DNA from: Methanogenium marinum
Lineage (GTDB): Archaea > Halobacteriota > Methanomicrobia > Methanomicrobiales > Methanomicrobiaceae
Assembly: GCF_028912405.1 (NCBI RefSeq)
Contig: NZ_JAKELO010000002.1
Span: 806,001-870,000 of the forward strand
DNA length: 64,000 nucleotides
Reading direction: 5' to 3'
Below are positions 9,328 to 16,360 of this stretch, one piece after another. Each line of letters opens with the position of its first letter. The first letter of the stretch is position 1. The notes under the pieces were generated by a model, which was given only the letters and a program-made list of their open reading frames with translations, had not been told where the DNA came from and made no database searches. Made by a program: the position numbers and the translations under genes.

Positions 9328-9337
9328 CATATAAAAG
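9328..9337 (-). promoter_or_regulatory. Candidate TATA box reading toward the ribosomal operon
   Basis: The minus strand reads CTTTTATATG, close to the methanogen box A consensus. Transcription from it would begin near 9300 and run left through the small ORF and hairpins into L3, giving a leader of about 500 nt. A closer promoter (for example an AT-rich stretch near 8945) cannot be excluded. Confidence 0.35.
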
Positions 9338-9370
9338 TATTGAAAAAAGGGACCAATAATAGAGATAATT

Positions 9371-9781
9371 TCACCCAAAACAAAGCTCTCCATCTTCATT
9401 GATATATACATCAACATCTTCGCGCACAAACCTGCCTTTAAACTTACCCGGATTTGCCTCCTTCAGGCGGTTGATGAGATTGATGGAATCATAGCGGACC
9501 TTTATCCGCAATTTTTCAGCTTCTCCATAGATTTCGCCGACGGCATCAAAGAGATCTGTCCCTACCTTTATCGTACAGAGGTGAGTCGCATCGAGTGTAT
9601 AGAGAAATTCAAGCGTTTCCTTTGCTTTCTCAATATTCTCATATGCCGCTTTTTCAATGGTGCAGACATTTGCTTTTGAGGTTCGGATGATATCTGCTAT
9701 CTGCTGCTGGGTCAGGCCCTGTTTCCGGTACCTAAGCACTTCCCTCTGCCGTCCAGTAAGAAGACCTTGTTTCATTAACAT
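9371..9781 (-). CDS. Tfx-family DNA-binding transcriptional regulator
   Basis: A 136-residue protein beginning MLMKQGLLTGRQREVLRYRK. Residues about 8-55 form a helix-turn-helix (LTGRQREVL..GLTQQQIADIIRTSKANV) characteristic of archaeal Tfx proteins; the C-terminal half is an alpha/beta domain of that family. Tfx of Methanothermobacter binds the fmdECB promoter of formylmethanofuran dehydrogenase. Here the gene is divergent from mtd, separated by ~130 nt, so control of mtd is a reasonable inference but not shown. An ATG three codons in (9775) is an alternative start. Confidence 0.85.
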   Translation of the reverse strand: MLMKQGLLTGRQREVLRYRKQGLTQQQIADIIRTSKANVCTIEKAAYENIEKAKETLEFLYTLDATHLCTIKVGTDLFDAVGEIYGEAEKLRIKVRYDSINLINRLKEANPGKFKGRFVREDVDVYINEDGELCFG

Positions 9782-9792
9782 CAGTATCTATT

Positions 9793-9803
9793 CCAATAAT
9801 TTA
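9793..9803 (+). promoter_or_regulatory. Candidate TATA box of mtd
   Basis: The sequence AATAATTTAAA lies between the divergent tfx and mtd genes. Initiation ~25 nt downstream would give a leader of roughly 90 nt containing the palindromes at 9869-9904. Assignment is by position and AT-richness only. Confidence 0.35.
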
Positions 9804-9868
9804 AACTGTTTTCGTTAACCACCTAACAGACAGACAGTTGAACGAAGGAATTCACAATGTTTATTACT

Positions 9869-9892
9869 GAACATTCTGATAGTAGAATGTTC
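9869..9892 (+). promoter_or_regulatory. 8-bp inverted repeat in the mtd leader
   Basis: GAACATTC and its exact complement GAATGTTC are separated by 8 nt. It may be a protein operator, or an mRNA hairpin 22 nt before the mtd start codon. It overlaps by two bases the 14-bp palindrome that follows. Confidence 0.55.
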
Positions 9893-9904
9893 TCAAATTT
9901 GAGA
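9891..9904 (+). promoter_or_regulatory. 14-bp perfect palindrome overlapping the mtd ribosome binding site
   Basis: TCTCAAATTTGAGA is identical on both strands. Its right end overlaps the GAGAGG Shine-Dalgarno site at 9901-9906, so a protein bound here, or base pairing in the RNA, could block translation of mtd. Confidence 0.55.
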
Positions 9905-9913
9905 GGTTTAGTT

Positions 9914-10753
9914 ATGGTAGTTAAAGTTGGAGTTGCAAAACTGGGCAACATCGCAAGCGGTGTTATGGTCGAGCTTCTGCTCGATGAGCGCGCAGACCGT
10001 GAAGACATGCAGACATTTATGGCAACAAGTGGAACCAAGCTTGAAGTCGAGGATGTCGAGCGTGTTGTTAGCACCCTTATTTCATACAAGCCAGACTTCG
10101 CAATCGTCGTCTCACCAAATGGAGTCCTCCCTGGCCCCACCGGTGCACGCGAAGCACTGAAAGCAGCAGGAATCCCTGTTGTCGTCATCACTGACGATGT
10201 CACCACCAAGAAAGAATGGGCAGACCTCAAGGCAAGCGACTTCGGATACATCATCCAGAAGGCAGACTCCATGATTGGTGCACGCCGTGAATTCCTTGAC
10301 CCATCAGAGATGTCCGACTACAACGGCAACCTGGTAAAGGTCCTCACCATCACCGGTGCATTCCGCAAGATGCAGATCGCACTTGATGCAGTGATTGACC
10401 AGGTTAAAGCAGGCAAGTCCGGCGCAGACATTGAGCTCCCAAAGATCGTTATGACCGCAGACAAGGCAGTCAAAGACGAGTTCTCCAACCCATACGCATA
10501 TGCAAAGGCACGTGCAGCATTTGAGATTGCAGCAGCAGTTGCAATGGTCAATGTAAAGGGATGTTTCATGACCAAGGGATTCGAGAACTATGTTCCAATC
10601 GTTGCATCAGCACACGAAATGATGCGCGCTGCAACGATTCTCTGTGATGAAGCACGTGAGATCGAGAAGGGCTGTGACGGCGTCATTCGTATGCCACACA
10701 AGAAAGACGGTACAATCGTCTCCAAGACAACCCTGATCTCCAAACCGGAGTAA
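9914..10753 (+). CDS. mtd: F420-dependent methylene-H4MPT dehydrogenase
   Basis: Mtd reversibly reduces methenyl-tetrahydromethanopterin to methylene-tetrahydromethanopterin with reduced F420, a core step of CO2-dependent methanogenesis in the cytoplasm. The protein is 279 residues, the normal family length, and begins [20 protein letters not shown]; internal landmarks are [20 protein letters not shown] and [15 protein letters not shown]. The frame is open further upstream, but this ATG has the GAGAGG site 8 nt before it and matches the family start. It is divergent from a Tfx regulator, and the leader carries two overlapping palindromes. Codon use looks optimised, as expected for an abundant enzyme. 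Confidence 0.97.
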   Translation: MVVKVGVAKLGNIASGVMVELLLDERADREDMQTFMATSGTKLEVEDVERVVSTLISYKPDFAIVVSPNGVLPGPTGAREALKAAGIPVVVITDDVTTKKEWADLKASDFGYIIQKADSMIGARREFLDPSEMSDYNGNLVKVLTITGAFRKMQIALDAVIDQVKAGKSGADIELPKIVMTADKAVKDEFSNPYAYAKARAAFEIAAAVAMVNVKGCFMTKGFENYVPIVASAHEMMRAATILCDEAREIEKGCDGVIRMPHKKDGTIVSKTTLISKPE

Positions 10754-10763
10754 ACCCAAATAC

Positions 10764-10771
10764 CTTTTTTT
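10764..10771 (+). terminator. Oligo-T terminator of mtd
   Basis: Eight consecutive T residues start 11 nt after the mtd stop codon. Archaeal RNA polymerase terminates at such oligo-T stretches without needing a hairpin. Confidence 0.55.
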
Positions 10772-11015
10772 CTCTTACGTATTCAGAATTCTGCAGGATT
10801 AAGAAGTGCAGGAAAAATGTTCCGTTCAGGCAGTTGACAGACACAAATCACCGGCGATTGCCATGCAAAAAGATTCAGCTGTCAGTTACTCTTTTTTCCA
10901 GACAGAGATGGATGGAAACCAATTCTGGAAGACACAGCATTATAAAAGAGCAGATTTTATGTGCGCGCCACCCGACAGCGCCAGCACTCTACCCCAATCT
11001 CTCAAAAAACACACA

Positions 11016-11951
11016 TCAGGGCAAAAAACCCGCAAGGTCTTCAGGAAGGGTCATCACGATGGGTTCAAAATGCATCCGCTCCATAAACGCGGAGTCGCTC
11101 ATTGCCGCAGCACTGGGATTTATGCGGGCAATGAGAGAACAAAATGCGCGGAACCCTTTGTCAGGCCGTCCGGCTGCGTCAAAGAAAAGTGACATATTAA
11201 ATGCATAGTGCCCTGCCCCCCGGTAGAGGGAAATCACCCGTTCAATACCTTCTGCGAGAATACCGCACCACGGTTCGAGCTCGCCTGCACACCGAACGGG
11301 AAGATATGCACGCACCTCCTTTTCACCCAGAGGGACAGCATGGGCAAAAAACGGCAGTTCATCACCAAAAAGATAGCGGGAACTATCCATCTCCTGTTCA
11401 ATCAGGCATTCCCGGTATACCCTTCCTTCCCTGCGGCTGAAAGCTTCTGAACGTTCAATAACAACGCCTGCATGAAATGTCGGAAACGTATCCGCCATTC
11501 CCTGCATATGCGGATGCAACATACTGGCACCAGACGACGGGAGATAGTTCCAGTTGCACGAGGCATACCCATCACAACCTGAAAGGGCAGCTATCTGACC
11601 ACAGAGGGCATCTTCAATCTGTGTGGCTGTAATCTCTGCCGGGTCGTGTGCCTCTGTAATGACCGTCACCACATGCGTCTCTGCAAACGGATAGAGATTC
11701 GGGAAAGTGACACTCTCTCCCACAATAATACGGGAACCATCCAAAAATACCGGCGTCTCAGAACGAACCCGTTCCGGGCAGAATACACAGGGAACGTCAT
11801 CATGAAAAGTGTGCGGCCGGTACCGAACATCAATATTGCGATGGACCCGTTCCGGCGCAATGCGGCACTGCAAACCAGTCAAAAGGTCCCGGCGGTACTG
11901 GAATACGCCATTTTCTGAGTCACACTCCTCTACCAGAAACAATGTATTCAT
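11016..11951 (-). CDS. GalT-like nucleotidylyltransferase of the HIT superfamily
   Basis: About 311 residues resembling galactose-1-phosphate uridylyltransferase. Seen in the sequence: YRRDLLTGLQCRIAPER near the N-terminus, a zinc-type CVFCPE pair, and the HPHMQ triad motif in which the first His is the nucleophile in GalT. Known GalT enzymes swap UMP between UDP-glucose and galactose-1-phosphate; the exact substrate here cannot be told. I favour the ATG at 11951 because homologues have a short N-terminus; the frame stays open to a GTG at 12047. It is transcribed convergently with mtd and lies just downstream of mer. Confidence 0.72.
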   Translation of the reverse strand: MNTLFLVEECDSENGVFQYRRDLLTGLQCRIAPERVHRNIDVRYRPHTFHDDVPCVFCPERVRSETPVFLDGSRIIVGESVTFPNLYPFAETHVVTVITEAHDPAEITATQIEDALCGQIAALSGCDGYASCNWNYLPSSGASMLHPHMQGMADTFPTFHAGVVIERSEAFSRREGRVYRECLIEQEMDSSRYLFGDELPFFAHAVPLGEKEVRAYLPVRCAGELEPWCGILAEGIERVISLYRGAGHYAFNMSLFFDAAGRPDKGFRAFCSLIARINPSAAAMSDSAFMERMHFEPIVMTLPEDLAGFLP

Positions 11952-12117
11952 CTCATTCACTGTTTTATTCTTTCTGAAATCTTCTGACAACCATTCAGTC
12001 CCATATGTACTGAACACATCCCGGAGAAACAGTGGTTCCACTGCCACCTAAATATCCAGCACAGTTGAGAGAACGTCAAAAAAAAAGAAAATGGTTTGGA
12101 TATTGATCCACTGTGTC

Positions 12118-13116
12118 TCAGATTAACTTTCCGAGAAGACGGATAGAGTTAGTCATGTCAGGACCAAGTGGAGATCCGAAGATGATCTGGGTAACACCAG
12201 ATGCAGTAAGGTCTTCGCACTTCTGCTGAACCATGTCAGGAGTACCTGCAATGGTGAATGCATCAATCTCTGCGTCGCCGACGAGGCCGCCGACTGCACC
12301 GAAGTCAAAGCGTCCGAGTGCCTCTTTGATCTTGCCAACGTTGGCAAGGTCAAGGCCGTGGCGCTGGAGCAGGGGTTCAGGTGAACCTGCTGCGATGAAT
12401 GCTGCAACAATCTTTGCTGCTTTGCGTGCCTTTGCTTCGCTCTGGTCAATGGACATAGCGGTGTATGCACCAACATCGAACTTCTTGAACTTCTTCTCAT
12501 CAACTGCATCACATGCTGTTTTGATCAGGGGGATAGCAGCTGCAAAGTCCTTCGGGTTGGATGCATTGATAAGTGCTCCCTGACCAATTTCACCGGCAAG
12601 TCCGAGCATCTTGGGGCCCTGTGCACCAATGTAGATAGGGATCTGCTTCTTCTTTGCAGGCAGTGTAACACCAGTAAGCTTTGCACCATCGTAGTCGAAG
12701 AATTCCATGTTGCCGGTTTTCTTGACTTCTTCTCCAGCACAGAGAGCACTAATCTGCTGGACACCTTCTCTCAGACGTCCGAGAGGCTTTGATGCTGCAA
12801 TTGCAAGCTTAGGGAGTGTGGAAAGGTCACCAGGTCCAATTCCAAGAACAGCGCGGCCGTCAGAGATCTCATTTAACGTGCACATGAAGGAAGCAATTGC
12901 TGCCGGTGTGTCGGTAAATGTGTTCATGATACCCGGGCCCATCTTAATGGAGTCAGTTGCTTCTGCAATTGCAGCAAGGGTTGGGTAGCAGTGACGGTTG
13001 TTGTAGTGATTCGTAATCCATGCAAAGTCGATATCTTTCTGCTCTGCAAGTTTACAGTAATTTACCACCTGTTTCACGGTGATATTTCCAGGGACAAATT
13101 CTATACCATAACTCAT
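12118..13116 (-). CDS. mer: F420-dependent methylene-H4MPT reductase
   Basis: Mer reduces methylene-H4MPT to methyl-H4MPT with F420H2, the step after Mtd in methanogenesis. The 332-residue product has the bacterial luciferase-like TIM barrel of the family, beginning MSYGIEFVPGNITVKQVVNY, with AVLGIGPGDLSTL and PIYIGAQGPKMLGLAGE. An AAGGTGAAAG Shine-Dalgarno site precedes the ATG. mtd, mer and a Tfx regulator lie within 4 kb, so methylene-level C1 reactions are clustered here, although on different strands. Confidence 0.97.
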   Translation of the reverse strand: MSYGIEFVPGNITVKQVVNYCKLAEQKDIDFAWITNHYNNRHCYPTLAAIAEATDSIKMGPGIMNTFTDTPAAIASFMCTLNEISDGRAVLGIGPGDLSTLPKLAIAASKPLGRLREGVQQISALCAGEEVKKTGNMEFFDYDGAKLTGVTLPAKKKQIPIYIGAQGPKMLGLAGEIGQGALINASNPKDFAAAIPLIKTACDAVDEKKFKKFDVGAYTAMSIDQSEAKARKAAKIVAAFIAAGSPEPLLQRHGLDLANVGKIKEALGRFDFGAVGGLVGDAEIDAFTIAGTPDMVQQKCEDLTASGVTQIIFGSPLGPDMTNSIRLLGKLI

Positions 13117-13152
13117 AGGTCTTTCACCTTAACTTCATATAACACATCGAGA

Positions 13153-13160
13153 TTAATATA
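13153..13160 (-). promoter_or_regulatory. Candidate TATA box of mer
   Basis: The minus strand reads TATATTAA about 40 nt upstream of the mer ATG, suitable for a short leader that still includes the Shine-Dalgarno site. Confidence 0.4.
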
Positions 13161-13226
13161 CGTTATCATTTAATTGAGCGCGTATCGGCATCCCCATGCC
13201 ACCATCCATCAAAACCCAAAATTGCG

Positions 13227-13241
13227 GGTTAATTATTAACC
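13227..13241. promoter_or_regulatory. Inverted repeat between mer and the FtsZ-like gene
   Basis: GGTTAAT and ATTAACC flank a single central T, forming a 15-bp odd palindrome. A further GGTTAAT occurs at 13257-13263. The site sits between two divergent genes and may be an operator for either; no binding protein is known. Confidence 0.4.
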
Positions 13242-13400
13242 TACCTCTTATAACCCGGTTAATTTGAGGCGAGCATCCACAGATTTTATTATTTATATGA
13301 ACGTATCATACATCAGAAGGAGTGTATATACTGGTACCAATGGGTCTGCATAATAACCCGCAGCACCCACATTTGTGTACAGGATACGGAGAAATACATA

Positions 13401-15689
13401 ATGAGAATACTTGCAATCGGGCTCGGTGGGGCGGGCACGCGGATTGTTGATCTTCTGTATAACCACGACATGAAAAGCAGAGTGGGATGTGTTTCAGCGA
13501 TAGCTGTCGACATAGACGGTAACAGCCTGCGACAGCTTTCAAATATCCCGGATAATGCACGAATGCATTTCCCTGCACTCGATCCTGAGATTCATTTTGA
13601 CGTAACCTCCACCATCAATGTGGAAGAGGTGATGAATCTCATCCAGAAGATGGACAACTTTGAAATCGACTCCATTATGATCTTTGCCGGTCTGGGAGGA
13701 AGTGTCATTGATGCCATCCCGCAACTCACAGAGGAACTGCGTAAATCCTTTATTGAACCAATATTCGGCGTATGTATTCTTCCAATCCGCAACGAGGGCA
13801 AACGCCACTCTTCAAAGGCCTCTGATGACTTAAAACGGGTAAAAAGCGTTCTTGACGCAGTGTTTCTCTTTGATAACGAAACATGGCAGGAACGCCTGAA
13901 GGCAGAGTATGACCAGTTTAGTGTTGCAAAGGAAACTATCACCAGTTCATACAGACAGAAGGTGTTTCCGGACAATCCCCGTGATGTCTATGCCATCTTG
14001 AATGAGAAAATTGCACGTCAGATTGGTCTACTTCTCCGCGCGGGCGAATTTAGCGAAACAGGGGTTGAGGCAGCAGATATTGTCCTTGATGCAGGTGAGG
14101 TCTTAAACACCCTGAAGGGAAACGGCCTTGTTGCAATCGGATACGCCACAGAACCCCTGCGCAGCTCATTTAAGGACCGGTTCAACCAATGGCGTTCAGA
14201 CACATACTTCTCTGAAACGTCCCATAAACGGGCAACACGAATCGTATCTCTCGCAAAACGTGCAGTATATGAGGAAATCTCTGTTCCCTGCGATCTCACC
14301 AGTGCAGATAAGGCACTGGTCCTCATCGCGGGGCCATCTCAGGAACTTTCTATGAAAGGATTTCAGACGGTCAGGAAATGGATTGACCGGAGTATCTCAG
14401 GTCTTGAGATGCGATCTGGTGACTATCCGGTGATGAATACCCGATTTGTGGGCATCATCATCGTTCTCGCCGGCATCTCAAATATCCCCAGGGTAACCGA
14501 GCTGAACGAAATCCGCCGCCAATATGAAGAGGAAAATGCGGCAGAAGAAACGAGGTTTCTTCAGCAAAATGAAGTAAATAATGGCATTTTGAACGGTGAA
14601 AGAGAAAAGGCAACAGTACCTTTTGAATCCGTTCAGACGGAAACAGGCGCAGGAGAAGAAGAGAAGGATGACTTTGACATAACAGACCTCTTTGAAGATG
14701 AAGCAACTGAATCCGAATACCCACATAACCGGGAAACAGAAATACTATCTGAAGAAGGTGATTACACCTGGCAGGACGAGGAAGAACATCCCCCATATAC
14801 TTCTATGGAAAGAGAAGAAGACCTTCAGAACAGAGCAAACTGGGAGGGAACCATGGCAGCAGAAGATGGCAAACAGGTACTGAATGACGGGATGATTACC
14901 CTTGGCGGTGTGGCACGCAGTGAGAAAAGGAAAGAACAGAACAAGGACAATATGATCTCTGTCGAGGGGAAGGGGAAAAAAAACGCTACTGATGAACAAC
15001 TCTCAATGCCCGGGCGGCAGGAACGTAATATCGCTGACATGACAAGGATGACAGACGGAGGAGAAAATAAAGGACCTAAAGACTCCATATTCGGTCTGAA
15101 AGATATCCCCTCATCTGATAACAAAGGTCCCCGTGATTCGGCACTGGTAGGAGAGAAAATTAGTCTTGGCAAACAGGATAAACGTCCGAATGATGCATCT
15201 TTTGGTGGAAAAGATGTCAGTATTTCATTTGTCAAAGGGCCTAATGATTCAGCCTACATGGGACGTTCATTCTCAGTCACGTCCCCACCAAAAGCAAACG
15301 ACAGTGCTCTCATGGGAAATAAGATCTCGGTAAAGTCATCCGGGATACGCCCAAACGACAATGCACTCATAGGAAATAAGATCTCAGCAAAGTCATCCGA
15401 AATACGCCCGAATGACAGTGCACTCACGGGCGGTTCAGTACATCTGTCCCGTGGCACCCCAAAAACAAAGGAGTTTCTCAACGGGGATGTGAAGATGTCC
15501 GCACGAGTGCCTGCACCAAAAGATGACCTTATCACTCGTGCAGAACGACGGAAAAATAAAACACAAACCGAAACAAAAAAACCAGAAATAAAGCCAAATT
15601 ATAAAAAAGGGACTATTTCAAGCGGATACGAAAAAGAGAGTGAACCGGAAGAGGACGACACGGATGACGGCCTCTTCTGGATCAAATAA
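13401..15689 (+). CDS. Divergent tubulin/FtsZ-superfamily GTPase with a repeat-rich tail
   Basis: A 762-residue protein. The N-terminal ~350 residues resemble the FtsZ/tubulin GTPase fold: IGLGGAGTRIVD at residues 5-16 matches the first nucleotide-binding loop, and FAGLGGSVIDA (about 95-105) sits where FtsZ has GGGTGTG, but is altered. Residues ~370-550 are acidic and low in complexity; residues ~550-720 hold about seven imperfect ~20-residue repeats of the type RPNDSALxGxKIS. The tail end is basic then acidic and ends LFWIK. There is no signal peptide, so it is cytoplasmic. GTP binding and polymerisation are inferred. ACGGAG lies upstream of the ATG. Confidence 0.7.
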   Translation: MRILAIGLGGAGTRIVDLLYNHDMKSRVGCVSAIAVDIDGNSLRQLSNIPDNARMHFPALDPEIHFDVTSTINVEEVMNLIQKMDNFEIDSIMIFAGLGGSVIDAIPQLTEELRKSFIEPIFGVCILPIRNEGKRHSSKASDDLKRVKSVLDAVFLFDNETWQERLKAEYDQFSVAKETITSSYRQKVFPDNPRDVYAILNEKIARQIGLLLRAGEFSETGVEAADIVLDAGEVLNTLKGNGLVAIGYATEPLRSSFKDRFNQWRSDTYFSETSHKRATRIVSLAKRAVYEEISVPCDLTSADKALVLIAGPSQELSMKGFQTVRKWIDRSISGLEMRSGDYPVMNTRFVGIIIVLAGISNIPRVTELNEIRRQYEEENAAEETRFLQQNEVNNGILNGEREKATVPFESVQTETGAGEEEKDDFDITDLFEDEATESEYPHNRETEILSEEGDYTWQDEEEHPPYTSMEREEDLQNRANWEGTMAAEDGKQVLNDGMITLGGVARSEKRKEQNKDNMISVEGKGKKNATDEQLSMPGRQERNIADMTRMTDGGENKGPKDSIFGLKDIPSSDNKGPRDSALVGEKISLGKQDKRPNDASFGGKDVSISFVKGPNDSAYMGRSFSVTSPPKANDSALMGNKISVKSSGIRPNDNALIGNKISAKSSEIRPNDSALTGGSVHLSRGTPKTKEFLNGDVKMSARVPAPKDDLITRAERRKNKTQTETKKPEIKPNYKKGTISSGYEKESEPEEDDTDDGLFWIK

Positions 15690-15706
15690 TATTTATCAAT
15701 ACCATT

Positions 15707-16132
15707 TTACCGGCACGAAACGGCACCGTTGCTGTCCTGATACCGTCCTTCATACTCCCGCGCTCCTGTTTTTACTTCGTGCATGATTATCTGTACCACC
15801 CGCTCACCCGCGGGGAGGGTGATATCCTCCGGACCGACGTTGACGAGGCAGAGGGTCAGCTGCCCCCGGAAGCCGGGGTCCACGAACCCGCCACCGATAA
15901 GCACACCACGCCTGCCAAATGATGACCGGCACATGAGGGTTGCTGCAACATCACAGGGTAGTTCAACCCGTTCCATGGATGCGACGAGCGTGCATTCACC
16001 TTTGGAAAGAAGATAGTCTTCTGCTGAACGCAGGTCATAGGAGGCCGGCTGCTGCGAATCTTTGCTGTATGGCGTTATCACGAGATTGCCAGAGGCTATT
16101 CGTTCACCGATATCTGACTCTGAGAGAATCAT
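15707..16132 (-). CDS. dUTPase / dCTP deaminase family protein
   Basis: A 141-residue protein starting MILSESDIGERIASGNLVI, typical of archaeal dCTP deaminase/dUTPase proteins. CRSSFGRRGVL and GGFVDPGFRGQLTLCLVN correspond to the nucleotide-binding motifs. In dCTP deaminases the motif is normally TLE, with a catalytic Glu; here it reads TLC. The following VNVGPEDITLPAGERVVQII is more dUTPase-like. I therefore infer dUTP hydrolysis rather than deamination. The product is shorter than the usual ~180-200 residues. No clear ribosome binding site precedes the ATG; the frame stays open to 16234. Confidence 0.75.
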   Translation of the reverse strand: MILSESDIGERIASGNLVITPYSKDSQQPASYDLRSAEDYLLSKGECTLVASMERVELPCDVAATLMCRSSFGRRGVLIGGGFVDPGFRGQLTLCLVNVGPEDITLPAGERVVQIIMHEVKTGAREYEGRYQDSNGAVSCR

Positions 16133-16257
16133 CGTATGTAGGTTGTGTCTGTAAGGGGAAAATTGCTGTTGCCGGAGAGAAACAGGGGGAAGAAAACAGT
16201 GAGAATAAACGGTCCAATCCAGAATGATTATCATCCCCTACCACGAATAAGATGGGT

Positions 16258-16329
16258 GGATCCATAGGGTAGAGGATATCCTCTTGGGCTTCGAACCCAA
16301 GGACGCGGGTTCGATTCCCGCTGGATCCG
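16258..16329 (+). tRNA. tRNA-Arg (anticodon UCG)
   Basis: A 72-nt cloverleaf: acceptor GGATCCA pairs with TGGATCC, discriminator G; anticodon arm TTGGG-CTTCGAA-CCCAA gives anticodon TCG; T arm GCGGG-TTCGATT-CCCGC. CCA is not encoded. It ends 31 nt from the stop of the first VWA gene, which runs in the opposite direction. Degenerate relatives occur next to the other three VWA genes. Confidence 0.93.
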
Positions 16330-16360
16330 TTTCATTTTTCAGGATTACATTTAAAAGGGA

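Larger units (their letters stand above)
8798..9370. other. Long region upstream of the ribosomal operon
   Basis: No recognised gene is found in these ~570 nt. They contain two CCGG-arm hairpins (8846-8860 and 9026-9043), a minus-strand TATA-like box (9328-9337) and a possible 47-62-residue minus-strand ORF. A plus-strand ORF (8913-9311) exists but has unusual composition rich in His, Cys and Trp and no clear ribosome binding site. Confidence 0.5.

Noticed and set aside
16258-16329. tRNA-Arg as an integration site for a mobile element carrying the VWA genes
   Set aside because: No integrase gene is present and the related copies are full-length rather than 3'-end att-type repeats; duplication explains them better.
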